Assembly: GCF_019050325.1 (NCBI RefSeq)
Contig: NZ_VOMB01000011.1
Coordinates: forward strand, 1 to 44,432
Direction: 5' to 3'
DNA: 44,432 nt
Source: [Mycobacterium] fortunisiensis
GTDB taxonomy: Bacteria; Actinomycetota; Actinomycetes; Mycobacteriales; Mycobacteriaceae
The notes under the pieces are model-generated. The model was not told the DNA's origin. It searched no databases and saw only the letters and a program-made list of their open reading frames with translations. The position numbers and the translations under genes were made by a program. This document shows, one piece after another, positions 34,401-43,184 of this stretch. Each line of letters starts with the position of its first letter. Position 1 is the stretch's first letter.

Positions 34401-34501
34401 GTGATCCTGAGGCTGTCCGAGCGAGCACCAGCAACCTCTTCGGAGGCGTGCACGCCGGGCGATCGCATGCCCGAGAGACCAGAGGAACCGATACCGAATG
34501 A
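31496..34501 (+). CDS. conservon sensor histidine kinase-like protein (CvnA type, Rv3365c-like)
   Basis: The 1001-residue protein has TM1 (about 42-62), an extracellular helical sensor domain, TM2 (about 316-337), a HAMP linker, a dimerisation segment with candidate phospho-acceptor His455 ([11 protein letters not shown]) and an ATPase domain (N box [11 protein letters not shown] near 526-536; [23 protein letters not shown]). A disordered Ala/Pro/Glu tail of ~350 residues follows, with Asn-Gly repeats at about 793-826. It heads a conservon (sensor, roadblock, DUF742, GTPase), a Streptomyces-type membrane signalling complex. Its stop overlaps the ATG of the next gene by four bases (ATGA). The signal is unknown. 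Confidence 0.92.
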   Translation: MTAFTQLKQADGTLVEFSPTPSAPAKRPSRWSPANWPVSRKVLAIVVVPLILALTFGGLRIYASAGAAGDLRLAADRAELIPVIDNYMAAMEGVLTAATEGGDGQAAMSTFNSRKTDLQQRAESTDVLEDVDQAVGTLLGKGQELIDAVMSGSIDLRQRIIDYGPLLLTGEAAITGSVHSNQQAVQAKVEALARAVGARGQVAIQRMMVNAGGSEPEPLLRTSMITMAGTEPSTVAALTKVLGGGSEEAATLRAEMVKRMAMMSNPGVPLVGNPELLASLEATDKIAGRIIEDTTTAIPAAVDAQANDARNDAIRDAILVATAIISAMVIVLLVARSLVRPLRTLRDSALKVAHQDLAKEIERVRAGGELVPVTPLPVHTTEEVGQVAHAVDELHEQAVFLAGEQAQLQLQVADMFETLSRRSRSLVDQQLSLIDQLERNEDDPERLESLFRLDHLAARMRRNGANLLVLSGSKLAREHSRPVPLATVINAAASEVEDYTRVVTASVADAEVTGAVAGDLIHLLAELLDNALRYSPPISQVRVSAVHAAKGALVIEVSDVGLGMTEADLRVANTRLQSGGEVNPYTARHMGLFVVGRLATQHGLVVRLRSTIAEEPSSGTTAGVYVPAALLARDGFEPAAPADDLPYGMPVDAHAGISTALSLDTDPADTAGFGSEPAEPHRNGADLGFDLLPQRNPGASGISELPGTLAPQPEPTPEPAEEPAEESVGEWPQQWPVHTEESAAAAKGQAAAAAADAAAAEAEAEAEPEAEPTRPSPTNTSSFFASRGQVAGNTVNGVNGVNGHSGLNGALNGALNGAADHGGVNGAAHEADHASDAPAESVAAPQAESADAEGDSIYQSMVSEFEIDPTTHVRSADLDWKTVWEKGWSVAAAAQDAPVEQRTDEGLPMRTPGARLVPGGIAAVVAASAAGESNGRHRNGGLHRNDDSFEAVASAGEPDSGNLAAFTPRDPEAVRASTSNLFGGVHAGRSHARETRGTDTE
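33872..33973 (+). repeat. Asn-Gly repeat tract in the sensor tail
   Basis: Imperfect 9-12-bp units built around AACGG(C/T/G)G encode a run of NG(V/A/H) repeats at residues 793-826. Unit number could change by slippage without breaking the frame. The region lies in the disordered tail. Confidence 0.7.
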
Positions 34502-34905
34502 CCCGTCCGACCCAGCGCGACTCCCTGGACTGGCTGGTTTCCAAGTTCGCCCGCGAAGTATCCGGGGTGTCCCATGCCGTATTGGTCTCGGCCGACGGAC
34601 TCCTGATGGCCGCCAGCGAACACATGCCGATCGAGCGGGCCGACCAGCTCGCCGCGGTCGCCTCCGGTCTGGCAAGCCTGGCCACCGGTGCCTCCCAGCT
34701 GTTCAACGGCGGCCACGTGATGCAGTCGGTGGTCGAGATGGAGAACGGCTACCTGCTGCTGATGCGGGTGGGCGACGGCTCCAACCTGGCCACGCTGACC
34801 ACCCCGTCGTGCGACATCGGGCAGGTCGGTTACGAGATGGCCATCCTGGTCGAACGGGTCGGTGCGGTGGTGCAGTCCTCGCGCCGGACACCGCAACCGT
34901 CCTGA
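34498..34905 (+). CDS. roadblock/LC7 domain protein (CvnB type)
   Basis: The 135-residue protein is a single roadblock/LC7 domain ([20 protein letters not shown], then [15 protein letters not shown]). Roadblock proteins dimerise and act as regulators or GAP-like partners of small GTPases such as the one encoded two genes downstream. Its ATG overlaps the sensor gene stop by ATGA. It matches the Rv3364c position; that M. tuberculosis protein has also been reported to be secreted and to act on host cathepsin G. In the M. smegmatis mfp operon the corresponding gene belongs to the mfpA regulatory module. Confidence 0.93.
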   Translation: MTRPTQRDSLDWLVSKFAREVSGVSHAVLVSADGLLMAASEHMPIERADQLAAVASGLASLATGASQLFNGGHVMQSVVEMENGYLLLMRVGDGSNLATLTTPSCDIGQVGYEMAILVERVGAVVQSSRRTPQPS

Positions 34906-34939
34906 GTCCCCGCTCCCTTCTGCCCAACGCGAGGTGCTT

Positions 34940-35305
34940 GTGGACCAACCGGATTCCACCGATCAACCCAGTCTGGTGCGGCCGTACACATTGACGGCCG
35001 GCCGCACCGATTCGCGTGTGCACCTTCCGCTGGAGGCGCCGGTGCAGAAACTCGACACGCCGCGCGAACCTCGCTGGTCTGGCGGCGATGTGCGGGCGCA
35101 GATCGTAGAGTTGTGCACCGGCAGCCCATCCGTTGCCGAGATTGCCGCACATTTATCTCTCCCGCTCGGCGTGGCGCGCGTGCTGATCGGGGACTTGGTG
35201 ACGCAGGGTTATCTCCGGGTGCAAGCCACCCTTGATGATTCGGCTAGCTTTGACGAACGCCGCGAATTGATTGGAAGGACCCTGCGTGGCCTACGAGCAC
35301 TCTGA
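34940..35305 (+). CDS. DUF742 protein (CvnC type)
   Basis: The 121-residue protein contains a DUF742 winged-helix-like domain: LVRPYTLTAGRT near the N-terminus, and AQIVELCTGSPSVAEIAAHL with LPLGVARVLIGDLVTQGYLR. It is the third conservon component, thought to bridge sensor/roadblock and GTPase. GTG at 34940 has GAGG 5 nt upstream. The gene overlaps the GTPase gene by 20 bp, so translation of the two is linked. Confidence 0.92.
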   Translation: MDQPDSTDQPSLVRPYTLTAGRTDSRVHLPLEAPVQKLDTPREPRWSGGDVRAQIVELCTGSPSVAEIAAHLSLPLGVARVLIGDLVTQGYLRVQATLDDSASFDERRELIGRTLRGLRAL

Positions 35306-35897
35306 ACCCCGCTCGGCCTCCGCCGGCGGCGCCCCCAGGCGTGGGGCGGCCTCGACGAAGATCGTCATCTCTGGCGGGTTCGGCGCAGGGAAGACCACCT
35401 TCGTGGGCGCGGTCTCCGAGATCATGCCGTTGCGCACAGAAGCGTTGGTCACCAACGTTTCCGAGGGCGTCGACGCGCTGGACGGCACACCGGACAAACG
35501 CACCACCACGGTGGCGATGGACTTCGGCCGCATCACCCTGGACGAGGATCTGGTGCTGTACCTGTTCGGTACCCCCGGGCAGCGACGGTTCTGGTTCATG
35601 TGGGACGACCTGGTGCGCGGCGCCATCGGCGCGATCATCCTGGTCGACGTGCGTCGCCTGCAGGACAGCTTCGCCGCGGTGGACTTCTTCGAGGCCCGCA
35701 AGTTGCCGTTCATCGTCGCGGTGAACGAGTTCGACGACGCGCCAAAGCATCCCACCCAGGCGGTGCGCAAGGCGCTGGCGCTGCCCGAGCACATCCCGGT
35801 GGTCGCCGTCGATGCCCGCGACCGCAATTCGGCCAAGGCCGCGTTGATCGCCGTCACCGAGTACTCGCTGACCACGATGAGCGCGTTGCCGGGCTGA
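35286..35897 (+). CDS. mfpB: conservon small GTPase (CvnD / MfpB type)
   Basis: The 203-residue Ras-like GTPase has G1 GGFGAGKTT (residues 30-38), G3 region LYLFGTPGQRRFWF with Gln instead of the usual DxxG Asp context, and G4 NEFD. GTG at 35286 agrees with homologues and lies inside the DUF742 gene. In M. smegmatis the equivalent protein (MfpB) interacts with MfpA and, in its GTP form, modulates its protection of DNA gyrase from quinolones. The gene immediately precedes mfpA (3-bp gap). No lipidation motif is seen. Confidence 0.93.
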   Translation: MAYEHSEPRSASAGGAPRRGAASTKIVISGGFGAGKTTFVGAVSEIMPLRTEALVTNVSEGVDALDGTPDKRTTTVAMDFGRITLDEDLVLYLFGTPGQRRFWFMWDDLVRGAIGAIILVDVRRLQDSFAAVDFFEARKLPFIVAVNEFDDAPKHPTQAVRKALALPEHIPVVAVDARDRNSAKAALIAVTEYSLTTMSALPG

Positions 35898-35900
35898 GGC

Positions 35901-36464
35901 GTGGCCGCGGACGAAACCGCTTGGACGGATCGCGAGTTCGTCGGCGAAGATTTCCGTGACGAGGACCTGAGCAGGTCGCGTACCGAACGGGTGGTGTTCA
36001 CCGAATGTGATTTCAGCGGGGTGGACCTGTCCGAGTCACATCATTCCGGTTCGGCGTTCCGCAATTGCACCTTTCGCCGGGCCACGCTGTGGCACAGCAC
36101 GTTCATCAACTGCAGCCTGCTGGGATCGACCTTCACCGAGTGCCGGCTGCGGCCGATCAAAATCGTGGAATCGGATCTGACCCTGGCGGTGCTGGGCGGC
36201 TGCGATCTGCGCAGCGTCGACCTGTCGGACTGCCGGCTGCGTGAGGTCAGCCTGGTGGGCGCCGATCTGCGCAAAGCGGTGCTGCGGCAGGCGGATCTGA
36301 CCGGCGCACGGGTGCAGGGCGCCAAGCTCGACGAGGCCGATCTGCGCGGTGCCCGCGTCGACCCCACCTTCTGGACCACCGCGAAGGTGCGTGGCGCCAA
36401 GGTCGACATCGCCCAGGCGTTGGCCTATGCCGCCGCCCACGGTCTCGACGTCCACGGCGGGTAG
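35901..36464 (+). CDS. mfpA: pentapeptide-repeat gyrase-protecting protein MfpA
   Basis: The 187-residue protein consists of about 30 pentapeptide repeats with central Leu/Phe (for example ADLRKAVLRQADLTGARVQG), which fold as a right-handed quadrilateral beta-helix mimicking B-DNA. MfpA binds DNA gyrase and lowers fluoroquinolone susceptibility; it corresponds to Rv3361c. The C-terminal dimerisation segment (DIAQALAYAAAHGLDV) is present. It is the last gene of the conservon operon, 3 bp after the GTPase that regulates it. A bidirectional hairpin follows. Confidence 0.94.
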   Translation: MAADETAWTDREFVGEDFRDEDLSRSRTERVVFTECDFSGVDLSESHHSGSAFRNCTFRRATLWHSTFINCSLLGSTFTECRLRPIKIVESDLTLAVLGGCDLRSVDLSDCRLREVSLVGADLRKAVLRQADLTGARVQGAKLDEADLRGARVDPTFWTTAKVRGAKVDIAQALAYAAAHGLDVHGG

Positions 36465-36501
36465 GGATTGCTCGTCGGGCCGGCTCGTCGGGCGGGCGGG
36501 T

Positions 36502-36566
36502 CCGGCCGCTTGTCACGCTGGCGTGGCTGTCGACGGCGAGCGTCACGCTAGCGTGACAACGGCCGG
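36502..36566. terminator. bidirectional terminator between mfpA and the FHA-ABC gene
   Basis: CCGGCCGCTTGTCACGCT (36502-36519) pairs with AGCGTGACAACGGCCGG (36550-36566) with a single bulged base. Inside lies a perfect 16-bp palindrome GTCACGCTAGCGTGAC (36542-36557), which can form an alternative hairpin. The structure sits between convergent genes and probably terminates both transcripts. Confidence 0.75.
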
Positions 36567-36570
36567 GAAA

Positions 36571-39198
36571 TCAGGCGGCCTTCAGCCGAATCCGCCAGCG
36601 GACGAAGCCGGTGTAGACGATGCAGAGCAGTAGCAGGATGCCGATGTTGATCAGCCACACCGACGGCGTGTGCTTCCAGTGCGAGTCGGCAGGCAGCAAC
36701 GGTGGCGGCACCAGGCGGGTCAGGTCGATGGTCGATGCCGAGGCCGCGAAACCCCAGCGGGCCGGCGTGATCCAGGACAGCTGATCCAGCACGATGCGGT
36801 CGGTCACCGGGATCATGCCGCCGGAGAACACCAACTGGCTCATCACGGTCACCACCAGCAGCGGCATGATCTGCTCGGCCGAGCGGGCCAGTGCCGAGAG
36901 CGCCAGGCCGACCATAGCCGAGGCCACACAGGTCATCGAGATGTCGATGAACAACTCCAGGTTGCGGCCGCTGATGAAGGCGCCGCTGTCCGCCGCGCCC
37001 GGTCCCCAGCCCTTGCCGAGGATCGTGATCACCGTGACGATGGCCGACTGGAGCACCGCGAACACCGCGAACACCGCGATCTTGGCCATCAGGTAGGCCG
37101 TCGTCGACAGGCCGACAGCCTGCTCGCGGCGGAAGATCGCCTGTTCGCCGATCAGGGCCCGGATGGTCAGTGCGGTGCCCATGAAGATCGCGCCCACATT
37201 GAGCATCACCAGGATCTGGCCCGGTTCGTTGGGTGCCTCGCCGCCCTGGATGGCCGGTACCGGCAGACCGAACCCGACGTCACCGGGTACCGACAACGAC
37301 AGCACACCCATGATGAACGGCAGCATCAGCAGGAACGCGGTGTAGCCGCGGTCGGACACGATCAGCCGGACCTGCCGGCGGGCGATCGTGGAGAGCTGAC
37401 GGAACAGGCTGGTGTGGGTCGGTTCGCCGAGGCTTTCCGGTTTCTCCGCGGGCGGCTTCGGCGGCGGCGGGCCGTGCTTGGCGAGGTAGCGCTGCTTGGC
37501 ACCTTCCGGGTCGCCCGCGACGGAGCTGAAGATGTCGGCCCAGTTGGTGGTGCCGAGCTCCTCGCCGATCTGGTCGGGCGGCCCGCAGAACGCGGTCTTC
37601 CCGCCCGGTGCCAGCAGCAGCACCTGATCGCACACGTCGAGGTAGGTCAGTGAGTGCGTGATCACCAGCACCACGCGGCCGGCGTCGGCGAGCTGGCGCA
37701 GCATGGTCATCACCTGGCGGTCCAACGCCGGGTCCAGGCCCGAGGTCGGCTCGTCCAGGATCAGCAGCGACGGCCCGGTCAGCAGCTCCAGCGCCACCGA
37801 GGCGCGCTTGCGCTGGCCACCCGAGAGCTTGTCGACGCGGGTGTCGAGGTGCTTGGTCATCTCGAGCTCTTCGAGCACCTGCATGACGACCTGTTCGCGG
37901 TCGGCCTTGGTGGTGTCGGGCGGGAGCCGCAGCTCGGCGGCGTACATGAGGGCCTGTCGGACGGTGAGCTGACCGTGTACGACGTCGTCCTGCGGCACCA
38001 TGCCGATCCGGGACCGCAGCGAGGCATACTCGGCGTGCACGTCGTGGCCCTCGAAGGTGACCGTGCCGCTGGTCGGATGGGTCAGGCCGGCGACCTGTCG
38101 GGCGAACGTCGACTTGCCCGCACCCGAGGGGCCGATCACGGCGGTCAGCATGCCCGGCCGGGCGTCGAGCGAGATGTTCTCCAGCAGCGTCTTGTTGCCT
38201 TCGATGGTCCACGTCAGCGCACGCACTTCGAGCCCGCCGGTGCGGGTGTCGGCCTCGGTCTCGCTGCGGCGCACCAGGGTGCCACCGGAGAACACCAGGT
38301 CGACGTTGCCGATGGTGACCACGTCACCGTCGTGCAGGACAGCCGAATCCACCCGGGTGCCGTTGACGAACGTGCCGTTGATGCTGCGCTCGTCGCGGAT
38401 CGCGGTGCCGCCGGTCATCGGGATCAACGTGGCGTGATGCCGCGAGGCCAGCACGTCGGGGATGACGATGTCGTTGTCGGTCTCGCGGCCGATCTTCACC
38501 GCACCCGCCGGCGCCGGGGCGGGGCGCCCGGGCCGCAGGATCTTGAGCATGCTGGTGGCGATGTTGCCGCCGGCCTCGCTGCTGCCGCGCGCGGCAGCCG
38601 GGCCCATCGTGGTGGGTGCCTGCGACGATGAGGCCGGAGCGGGGGTCGGGGCCGGGGTGCGCACCGGTTGGGACTGATGCGGCTGTGGTCCGCTCGGGTA
38701 GCCGCGCTGCGGGCCGCTGGGGTAGCCGGCGGGGGCGGTCGGGTAGCGCGGTTGAGGTCCGGACGAGTAGCCGGGACGCTGCGGGGCCGGCGGTTGGCCA
38801 TAGGGCGGCCGCCCGGCAGTCGGGGCCTGGGTGGGCCAGCTGGTGCTGGGCCGGTTGCCGATCGGGACCGCCGCGGTCGGGGTGCGGCCTACGGCACCTT
38901 CGTGCCGGCCGACCTCGAAGGTCAACTGTGGACCGTCGGGGTTGCCGATGTTGACGACCTGACCGTCGTGGATGTCGATCGAGGGCACCCGGCGGCCGTT
39001 GGCGTACATGCCGTTGAGGCTGCCGTTGTCGATGGCCACCCATCGACCCTGGTCGAAGCGCAACACCAGGTGGGCACGCGAGATCAAGGGGTGGGCGATG
39101 CGGACGTCGGCCCGAAGATCTCGGCCGATGACGACATCGTTGCCCGGGGCGAAGGTACGGGTCGATCCGTCGTAACGAACGGTCAGCGCAGGGCTCAT
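36571..39198 (-). CDS. FHA-FHA-ABC transporter (ABC-2 type, Rv1747-like)
   Basis: The 875-residue protein has FHA domain 1 (about 20-85; VIGRDLRADVRI, SRAH, NG), a Pro/Gln/Tyr-rich linker (105-205), FHA domain 2 (about 230-300; IGRETDNDIVI, SRHH, NG), an ABC ATPase (Walker A GPSGAGKST, signature LSGGQRKRASV, Walker B LLILDEPTSGLD, H-loop VITHS), and six ABC-2 transmembrane helices at the C-terminus. FHA domains bind phosphothreonine, so Ser/Thr kinases probably control it. The Rv1747 homologue exports cell-envelope lipid and is phosphorylated by PknF. ATG at 39198 is preferred; a TTG lies three codons upstream. It is convergent with mfpA. Confidence 0.93.
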   Translation of the reverse strand: MSPALTVRYDGSTRTFAPGNDVVIGRDLRADVRIAHPLISRAHLVLRFDQGRWVAIDNGSLNGMYANGRRVPSIDIHDGQVVNIGNPDGPQLTFEVGRHEGAVGRTPTAAVPIGNRPSTSWPTQAPTAGRPPYGQPPAPQRPGYSSGPQPRYPTAPAGYPSGPQRGYPSGPQPHQSQPVRTPAPTPAPASSSQAPTTMGPAAARGSSEAGGNIATSMLKILRPGRPAPAPAGAVKIGRETDNDIVIPDVLASRHHATLIPMTGGTAIRDERSINGTFVNGTRVDSAVLHDGDVVTIGNVDLVFSGGTLVRRSETEADTRTGGLEVRALTWTIEGNKTLLENISLDARPGMLTAVIGPSGAGKSTFARQVAGLTHPTSGTVTFEGHDVHAEYASLRSRIGMVPQDDVVHGQLTVRQALMYAAELRLPPDTTKADREQVVMQVLEELEMTKHLDTRVDKLSGGQRKRASVALELLTGPSLLILDEPTSGLDPALDRQVMTMLRQLADAGRVVLVITHSLTYLDVCDQVLLLAPGGKTAFCGPPDQIGEELGTTNWADIFSSVAGDPEGAKQRYLAKHGPPPPKPPAEKPESLGEPTHTSLFRQLSTIARRQVRLIVSDRGYTAFLLMLPFIMGVLSLSVPGDVGFGLPVPAIQGGEAPNEPGQILVMLNVGAIFMGTALTIRALIGEQAIFRREQAVGLSTTAYLMAKIAVFAVFAVLQSAIVTVITILGKGWGPGAADSGAFISGRNLELFIDISMTCVASAMVGLALSALARSAEQIMPLLVVTVMSQLVFSGGMIPVTDRIVLDQLSWITPARWGFAASASTIDLTRLVPPPLLPADSHWKHTPSVWLINIGILLLLCIVYTGFVRWRIRLKAA

Positions 39199-39274
39199 CG
39201 CGCTCAACTCTATCGGTACTTCTCACCGGGGCTCGGCCGTTGCGGGGGTGTCGCGGCGTGTGACGATGGCTCAC

Positions 39275-41026
39275 ATGGGTTCTGAGAGGGCGCAGAAGAT
39301 GGTCGGCCGGGTGCTCGGCGTGCTCCGGCCGGTCGGCGTCGTGCTGGCCGGGGCGGCAGTGGTGTTGCTGGTGTGGGCTGCGCTGTTGGCGGTGTGGGCC
39401 CGGTTGGTGGCGCCCCGCAGCTGGGGTGAGGGTGCCTGGTATGTGATCAGCCTGCACCGCTGGGGTGACGCGCTGCCGAACCGGATGGCGCTGGTCGTCG
39501 TGGTGATCGCGGTGGTGGTGATCGCGGCGCTGCTCTACAGCGTGTGGCGTGGCCGTACCGGTCGTGATCTGGTCGCGACTCCGGCGGGGACGGCGGCGGT
39601 GGCGGCAGTGCTGGTCATCGCCTATCTCAGCCAGGGCATTCCGGCGTTCTACCGCACGGCGATGGACACCGCGCCGGTCACCGCGGCACTGCCGGCCGGG
39701 CTGGCGTCGTGGTGGTTGTGCCTGGGCGGTGCGGTGCTGACGTTGTTGGCCGCGCGGGCCTTCGGCCGGCTGGACCGTGCCGCGGCGAAGTTGCTGGGGA
39801 TCGGTGCAGCGATCGCGGTGGTGGTTGCCGCGGTGGTGACGGTGGGCGCGTGGCGCGCCGGTGACGACGGGCGCTACCTTGATGCGACGACGGCGGCAGC
39901 TACCGACGTCCCGGCGCTGCCCGGCGGGATCGGGCAGCGCACGTTCACGGTGTCGGTGCCCGACGCGTTCGAGGGCGACCGGTTCGAGCCCACTCGTGAG
40001 ATCGCCGCTGCCGGTGCCGGATTCGTGGTCTACGGGGACCACCGGATCACCGCGTACGGCGCCGACGGAGCCGAGCGCTGGCACTTCGCCCGGACCGGGC
40101 CGGGCAGCGTGGCGGTCAACGGCATGCGGGTGTTCGACGACGGGGCCACCGTGCTGGCCCTGCTGGACAAGGGGCTGGTGGGTCTCGACGCCGTCACCGG
40201 CGAGCAACTGTGGACCAATGCCGACGAGTCGATGATGTACGCGTTGTCGCAGGCGCCCGGCTACAACCTGGACGCGCCGTTCGTGGTGTACCGCGACGGC
40301 CGGGTGTGGTCGCGCTTCGACACCCGCACCGGTCAGCCGATGTGGACGGTGCCGGCCCCGCACCCGGAGTGTGATTTTCCGCCGCGCGCGGTGGACACCC
40401 GGTCCCGGCTGGTGTCGGTGCTGCAGTGCCCGGCCGAGCAGCGGGTCGCCATCCGGGTGCTCGCGCTGGATCCGGCGACCGGTGAAACCGTCTGGGACAG
40501 CCAGTTGTTCAGCGGTGGGCCCGATGCGGGTGCGGTCGCGACGCCGGCCAATGCGGTGGGTGTCTTCGTGCAGTTCGCCGGGGCCGGGGCCCCGCGTGGG
40601 ATTTCCTATGTCAACGTCGCCGATCGCACCGTGACGCCGTTGCCTGAGCGTGGTGCCGCCGAACCGTCAGTGGGGCCGTCGGACGATTTCGTGTTCTCCG
40701 GTCGTGACGGGGGCCGGCAGCTCATGGTGTACGGCGCGGACGGTAAGCAGAGATGTGTTGGCCCGCAGGATGTTCGGGGTACGCAGACCCGGTTGCTCGG
40801 TCAGGGCAGTGGGCTGGCCTACCTGTCGTTCGGTGACCGGTTCGTCCTCGCCGACGACGGCGGACCCGCAGTCCCCGGCTCGCTGCGCACCTTCGACGCG
40901 AACACCTGCGCCCAGACCGCTGCGTTGCCCGTCGAATCGGTCGAGGGTTTCGTCCCGGCGCCGGGCGCAGCGTTGGTGCTGCGCCGTGACGACAAGACGC
41001 TGCTGATCGACGGCTACACCGGCTGA
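39275..41026 (+). CDS. membrane protein with C-terminal PQQ-type beta-propeller-like domain
   Basis: The 583-residue protein has about five transmembrane helices in the first 190 residues, then an extracytoplasmic domain of ~390 residues. That domain contains propeller-like motifs: ITAYGADGAERWHFARTGPG, VGLDAVTGEQLWTNADES and LDPATGETVWDSQL, each resembling a PQQ-enzyme blade repeat. The catalytic residues of quinoprotein dehydrogenases are not seen, so it is more likely a sensor or scaffold. Several upstream starts (GTG 39260, ATG 39266) are possible. Its stop lies inside the convergent gene, giving a 13-bp overlap. The function is unknown. Confidence 0.85.
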   Translation: MGSERAQKMVGRVLGVLRPVGVVLAGAAVVLLVWAALLAVWARLVAPRSWGEGAWYVISLHRWGDALPNRMALVVVVIAVVVIAALLYSVWRGRTGRDLVATPAGTAAVAAVLVIAYLSQGIPAFYRTAMDTAPVTAALPAGLASWWLCLGGAVLTLLAARAFGRLDRAAAKLLGIGAAIAVVVAAVVTVGAWRAGDDGRYLDATTAAATDVPALPGGIGQRTFTVSVPDAFEGDRFEPTREIAAAGAGFVVYGDHRITAYGADGAERWHFARTGPGSVAVNGMRVFDDGATVLALLDKGLVGLDAVTGEQLWTNADESMMYALSQAPGYNLDAPFVVYRDGRVWSRFDTRTGQPMWTVPAPHPECDFPPRAVDTRSRLVSVLQCPAEQRVAIRVLALDPATGETVWDSQLFSGGPDAGAVATPANAVGVFVQFAGAGAPRGISYVNVADRTVTPLPERGAAEPSVGPSDDFVFSGRDGGRQLMVYGADGKQRCVGPQDVRGTQTRLLGQGSGLAYLSFGDRFVLADDGGPAVPGSLRTFDANTCAQTAALPVESVEGFVPAPGAALVLRRDDKTLLIDGYTG

Positions 41027-41928
41027 CGCGGGTCGGCCAGGGTGGGCACGGACTCCTCGGGATAGCGATCCTGAGCGTCCCAGACGTCGGCGGTCTGCAC
41101 GGCCCAGAACACCGCGAACAGCACGGTCAGGGCGAGTTCGACGGTGATCACGCCGAAGTCCCAGCCGACGGCGAGCAGCACCAGGCCGGCCACGATGGCC
41201 GCCAGCATGAGGGCGGCGATGGTGGCGTAGAACCGGGCCAGGCGGGCCCGCACCGCGGCCCGGGCGTAGCACGCGTGGTAGACCGCGACCAGGGTGATCG
41301 CCAGGAACATCGCCACCGCGGCGATGACGTGTGCGTGGTCGGCGAACCAGCCCCACAGCATCATCGGTGCCCCGGCAATGGCGATGACCAACAGTGCTGC
41401 GGGAAACCACTTTTCGACGCTCAGCAACGCGGTGGCGATGGTCTTCCACAGCGTGGCGGCCTGCGCGCACGACGGTGCCGAGGCCACCGGCGGTTGCTGC
41501 GGGCGGCGCCACCGCTGCAGCCCCAGGTACATGCCGGTGCCGGCGGCGACGGCCACGAACAACGCGGCGATGTTGTTGGCGACGGCACCGAACGGGTCGG
41601 CGACGGTCGGCAGCCACGGCCGGCACAGGTCGCCGGGGCCGGTGGGCACCAGCGCCACGATGAACGCCATGAACCCGGCGAAGTTCAGCAGCGCGTCCTC
41701 GCCGATCCGGCTGCCCTTGTAGGCGATCAGGCAGATGCCGATCGCGCAGAGTGCGGCCAGGAACACCGAATGGGTGCGGGTATAGAAGAACGCGCTGATG
41801 GACCCCTGCGGGCAGGTGTCCGCCCAGGTCAGCGCCAGCGAGCAGAGCAGGAACACCACCAGCGCCACCAGGCCCACCCGCACGTAGCGGTAGGTGACCA
41901 TGGTGTCGCTGGGGTGGTTGCCGACCAT
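41014..41928 (-). CDS. polytopic membrane protein of unknown function
   Basis: The 304-residue protein has about eight transmembrane segments and a short hydrophilic tail (DAQDRYPEESVPTLADPRQP). Cysteines in ADTCPQGSI and GDLCRPWLP lie in extracytoplasmic loops and could form a disulfide. It starts 7 bp after the flavin oxidoreductase gene on the same strand, so the two form an operon. No family is recognised. Its 3' end overlaps the convergent propeller gene by 13 bp. Confidence 0.85.
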   Translation of the reverse strand: MVGNHPSDTMVTYRYVRVGLVALVVFLLCSLALTWADTCPQGSISAFFYTRTHSVFLAALCAIGICLIAYKGSRIGEDALLNFAGFMAFIVALVPTGPGDLCRPWLPTVADPFGAVANNIAALFVAVAAGTGMYLGLQRWRRPQQPPVASAPSCAQAATLWKTIATALLSVEKWFPAALLVIAIAGAPMMLWGWFADHAHVIAAVAMFLAITLVAVYHACYARAAVRARLARFYATIAALMLAAIVAGLVLLAVGWDFGVITVELALTVLFAVFWAVQTADVWDAQDRYPEESVPTLADPRQPV

Positions 41929-41935
41929 GCCCCAA

Positions 41936-43159
41936 TTAGCTCACGAGTGAGTCCGGAGCTCCCGTCACCACGCAGTGCGTGTGGCTGTAAATCGTCGGCA
42001 TGCAGCTGTTGCAGTGCGTGCACAGAGATTTGACCGAACCCTTGACGTCTTCGGCCTTGATCCGGTTGAGCAGGTCCGGTTCGGCCAGCAGCGCGCGGCC
42101 CATCGCGACGAAATCGAAGCCCGCGGCCATCGCCCGGTCCATCGTCTCGCGGTTGGTGATACCGCCCAGCAGGATGATCGGCATCGTCAGCTCGGCGCGG
42201 AATTTCTCGGCGTCGCGCATCAGATACGCCTCGTGGTAGGGGTATTCACGGAAGAACTTGTGGCCGCTCATCCGGATGCCCCAGCTGATCGGGGGTTTGA
42301 AGTTCGCCGCGAACTCCTTGACCGGCGCGCCGCCGCGGAACAGGTACATCGGGTTGACCAGGGAGCTGCCCGCGGTGAGCTCGATGGCATCCAGCCCACC
42401 GTCCTCCTCGAGCCACTTGGCGGTCTGCAGCGACTCGTCGATCGGGATGCCGCCGCGGACACCGTCGCTCATGTTGAGCTTGGCGATGACGGCGATCTTG
42501 CGGTCGCCGTGCTTGTCGACCGCGTCGCGTACCGCCCGCACCGCGCCGCGGGCCACCTTCGCCCGGTTCTCCAGGGAGCCGCCGAACTCATCGGTCCGGC
42601 GGTTGATCAGCGGCGACAGGAACGAGCTGGCCAGGTAGTTGTGGCCGAGGTGCACCTCGACGGCGTCGAATCCGGAGTCGATGGCCAGCCGCGCGGCGTT
42701 GGCGTGCGCCTCGGTCACCTCCCGGATGTCGTCGATGGTGGCCTTCTTGGCGAACCGCATCGACAGCGGGTTGAAGAACCGCACCGGTGCCAGGGCCGGG
42801 GCCTTGTTGGTGCGCGAGTTGGCCACCGGGCCGGCGTGGCCGATCTGGGCGCTGATCGCCGCCCCTTCGGCGTGGATGGTCTCGGTGAGCTTGGTCAGCC
42901 CGGGCACCGCCTCGGGCCGCATCCAGATCTGCCAGCCGTCGGTGCGGCCACCGGGGGCCACCGCGCAGTAAGCGACGGTGGTCATGCCGACGCCGCCGGC
43001 CGCCGGCAGCCGGTGATAGTTGATCAAATCCTCGGTGACCAGCGCATCCGGGGTGGACGCTTCGAAGGTCGCGGCCTTGATGATGCGGTTCCGCAACGTC
43101 ACCGGGCCGAGCTTGGCCTCACTGAAAACATCAGTGAACACATTGGGCTGAGTGTTCAT
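41936..43159 (-). CDS. NADH:flavin oxidoreductase, old yellow enzyme family (Rv3359-like)
   Basis: The 407-residue FMN-dependent TIM-barrel protein carries the OYE family motifs KLGPVTLRNRIIKAATFEAS, DAVEVHLGHNYLASSFLSP and RTDEFGGSLENRAK, with IILLGGITNRETMDRAMAAG at the phosphate-binding end. The C-terminus has several cysteines (CTHCNSCMPTIYSHTHC), reminiscent of the 2,4-dienoyl-CoA reductase branch but without its full Fe-S and FAD domains. It should reduce alpha,beta-unsaturated carbonyls or similar. It is divergent from folD with 38 bp between the starts. Confidence 0.92.
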   Translation of the reverse strand: MNTQPNVFTDVFSEAKLGPVTLRNRIIKAATFEASTPDALVTEDLINYHRLPAAGGVGMTTVAYCAVAPGGRTDGWQIWMRPEAVPGLTKLTETIHAEGAAISAQIGHAGPVANSRTNKAPALAPVRFFNPLSMRFAKKATIDDIREVTEAHANAARLAIDSGFDAVEVHLGHNYLASSFLSPLINRRTDEFGGSLENRAKVARGAVRAVRDAVDKHGDRKIAVIAKLNMSDGVRGGIPIDESLQTAKWLEEDGGLDAIELTAGSSLVNPMYLFRGGAPVKEFAANFKPPISWGIRMSGHKFFREYPYHEAYLMRDAEKFRAELTMPIILLGGITNRETMDRAMAAGFDFVAMGRALLAEPDLLNRIKAEDVKGSVKSLCTHCNSCMPTIYSHTHCVVTGAPDSLVS

Positions 43160-43184
43160 AGATCGAGCTTGCCATGCGACCTGA

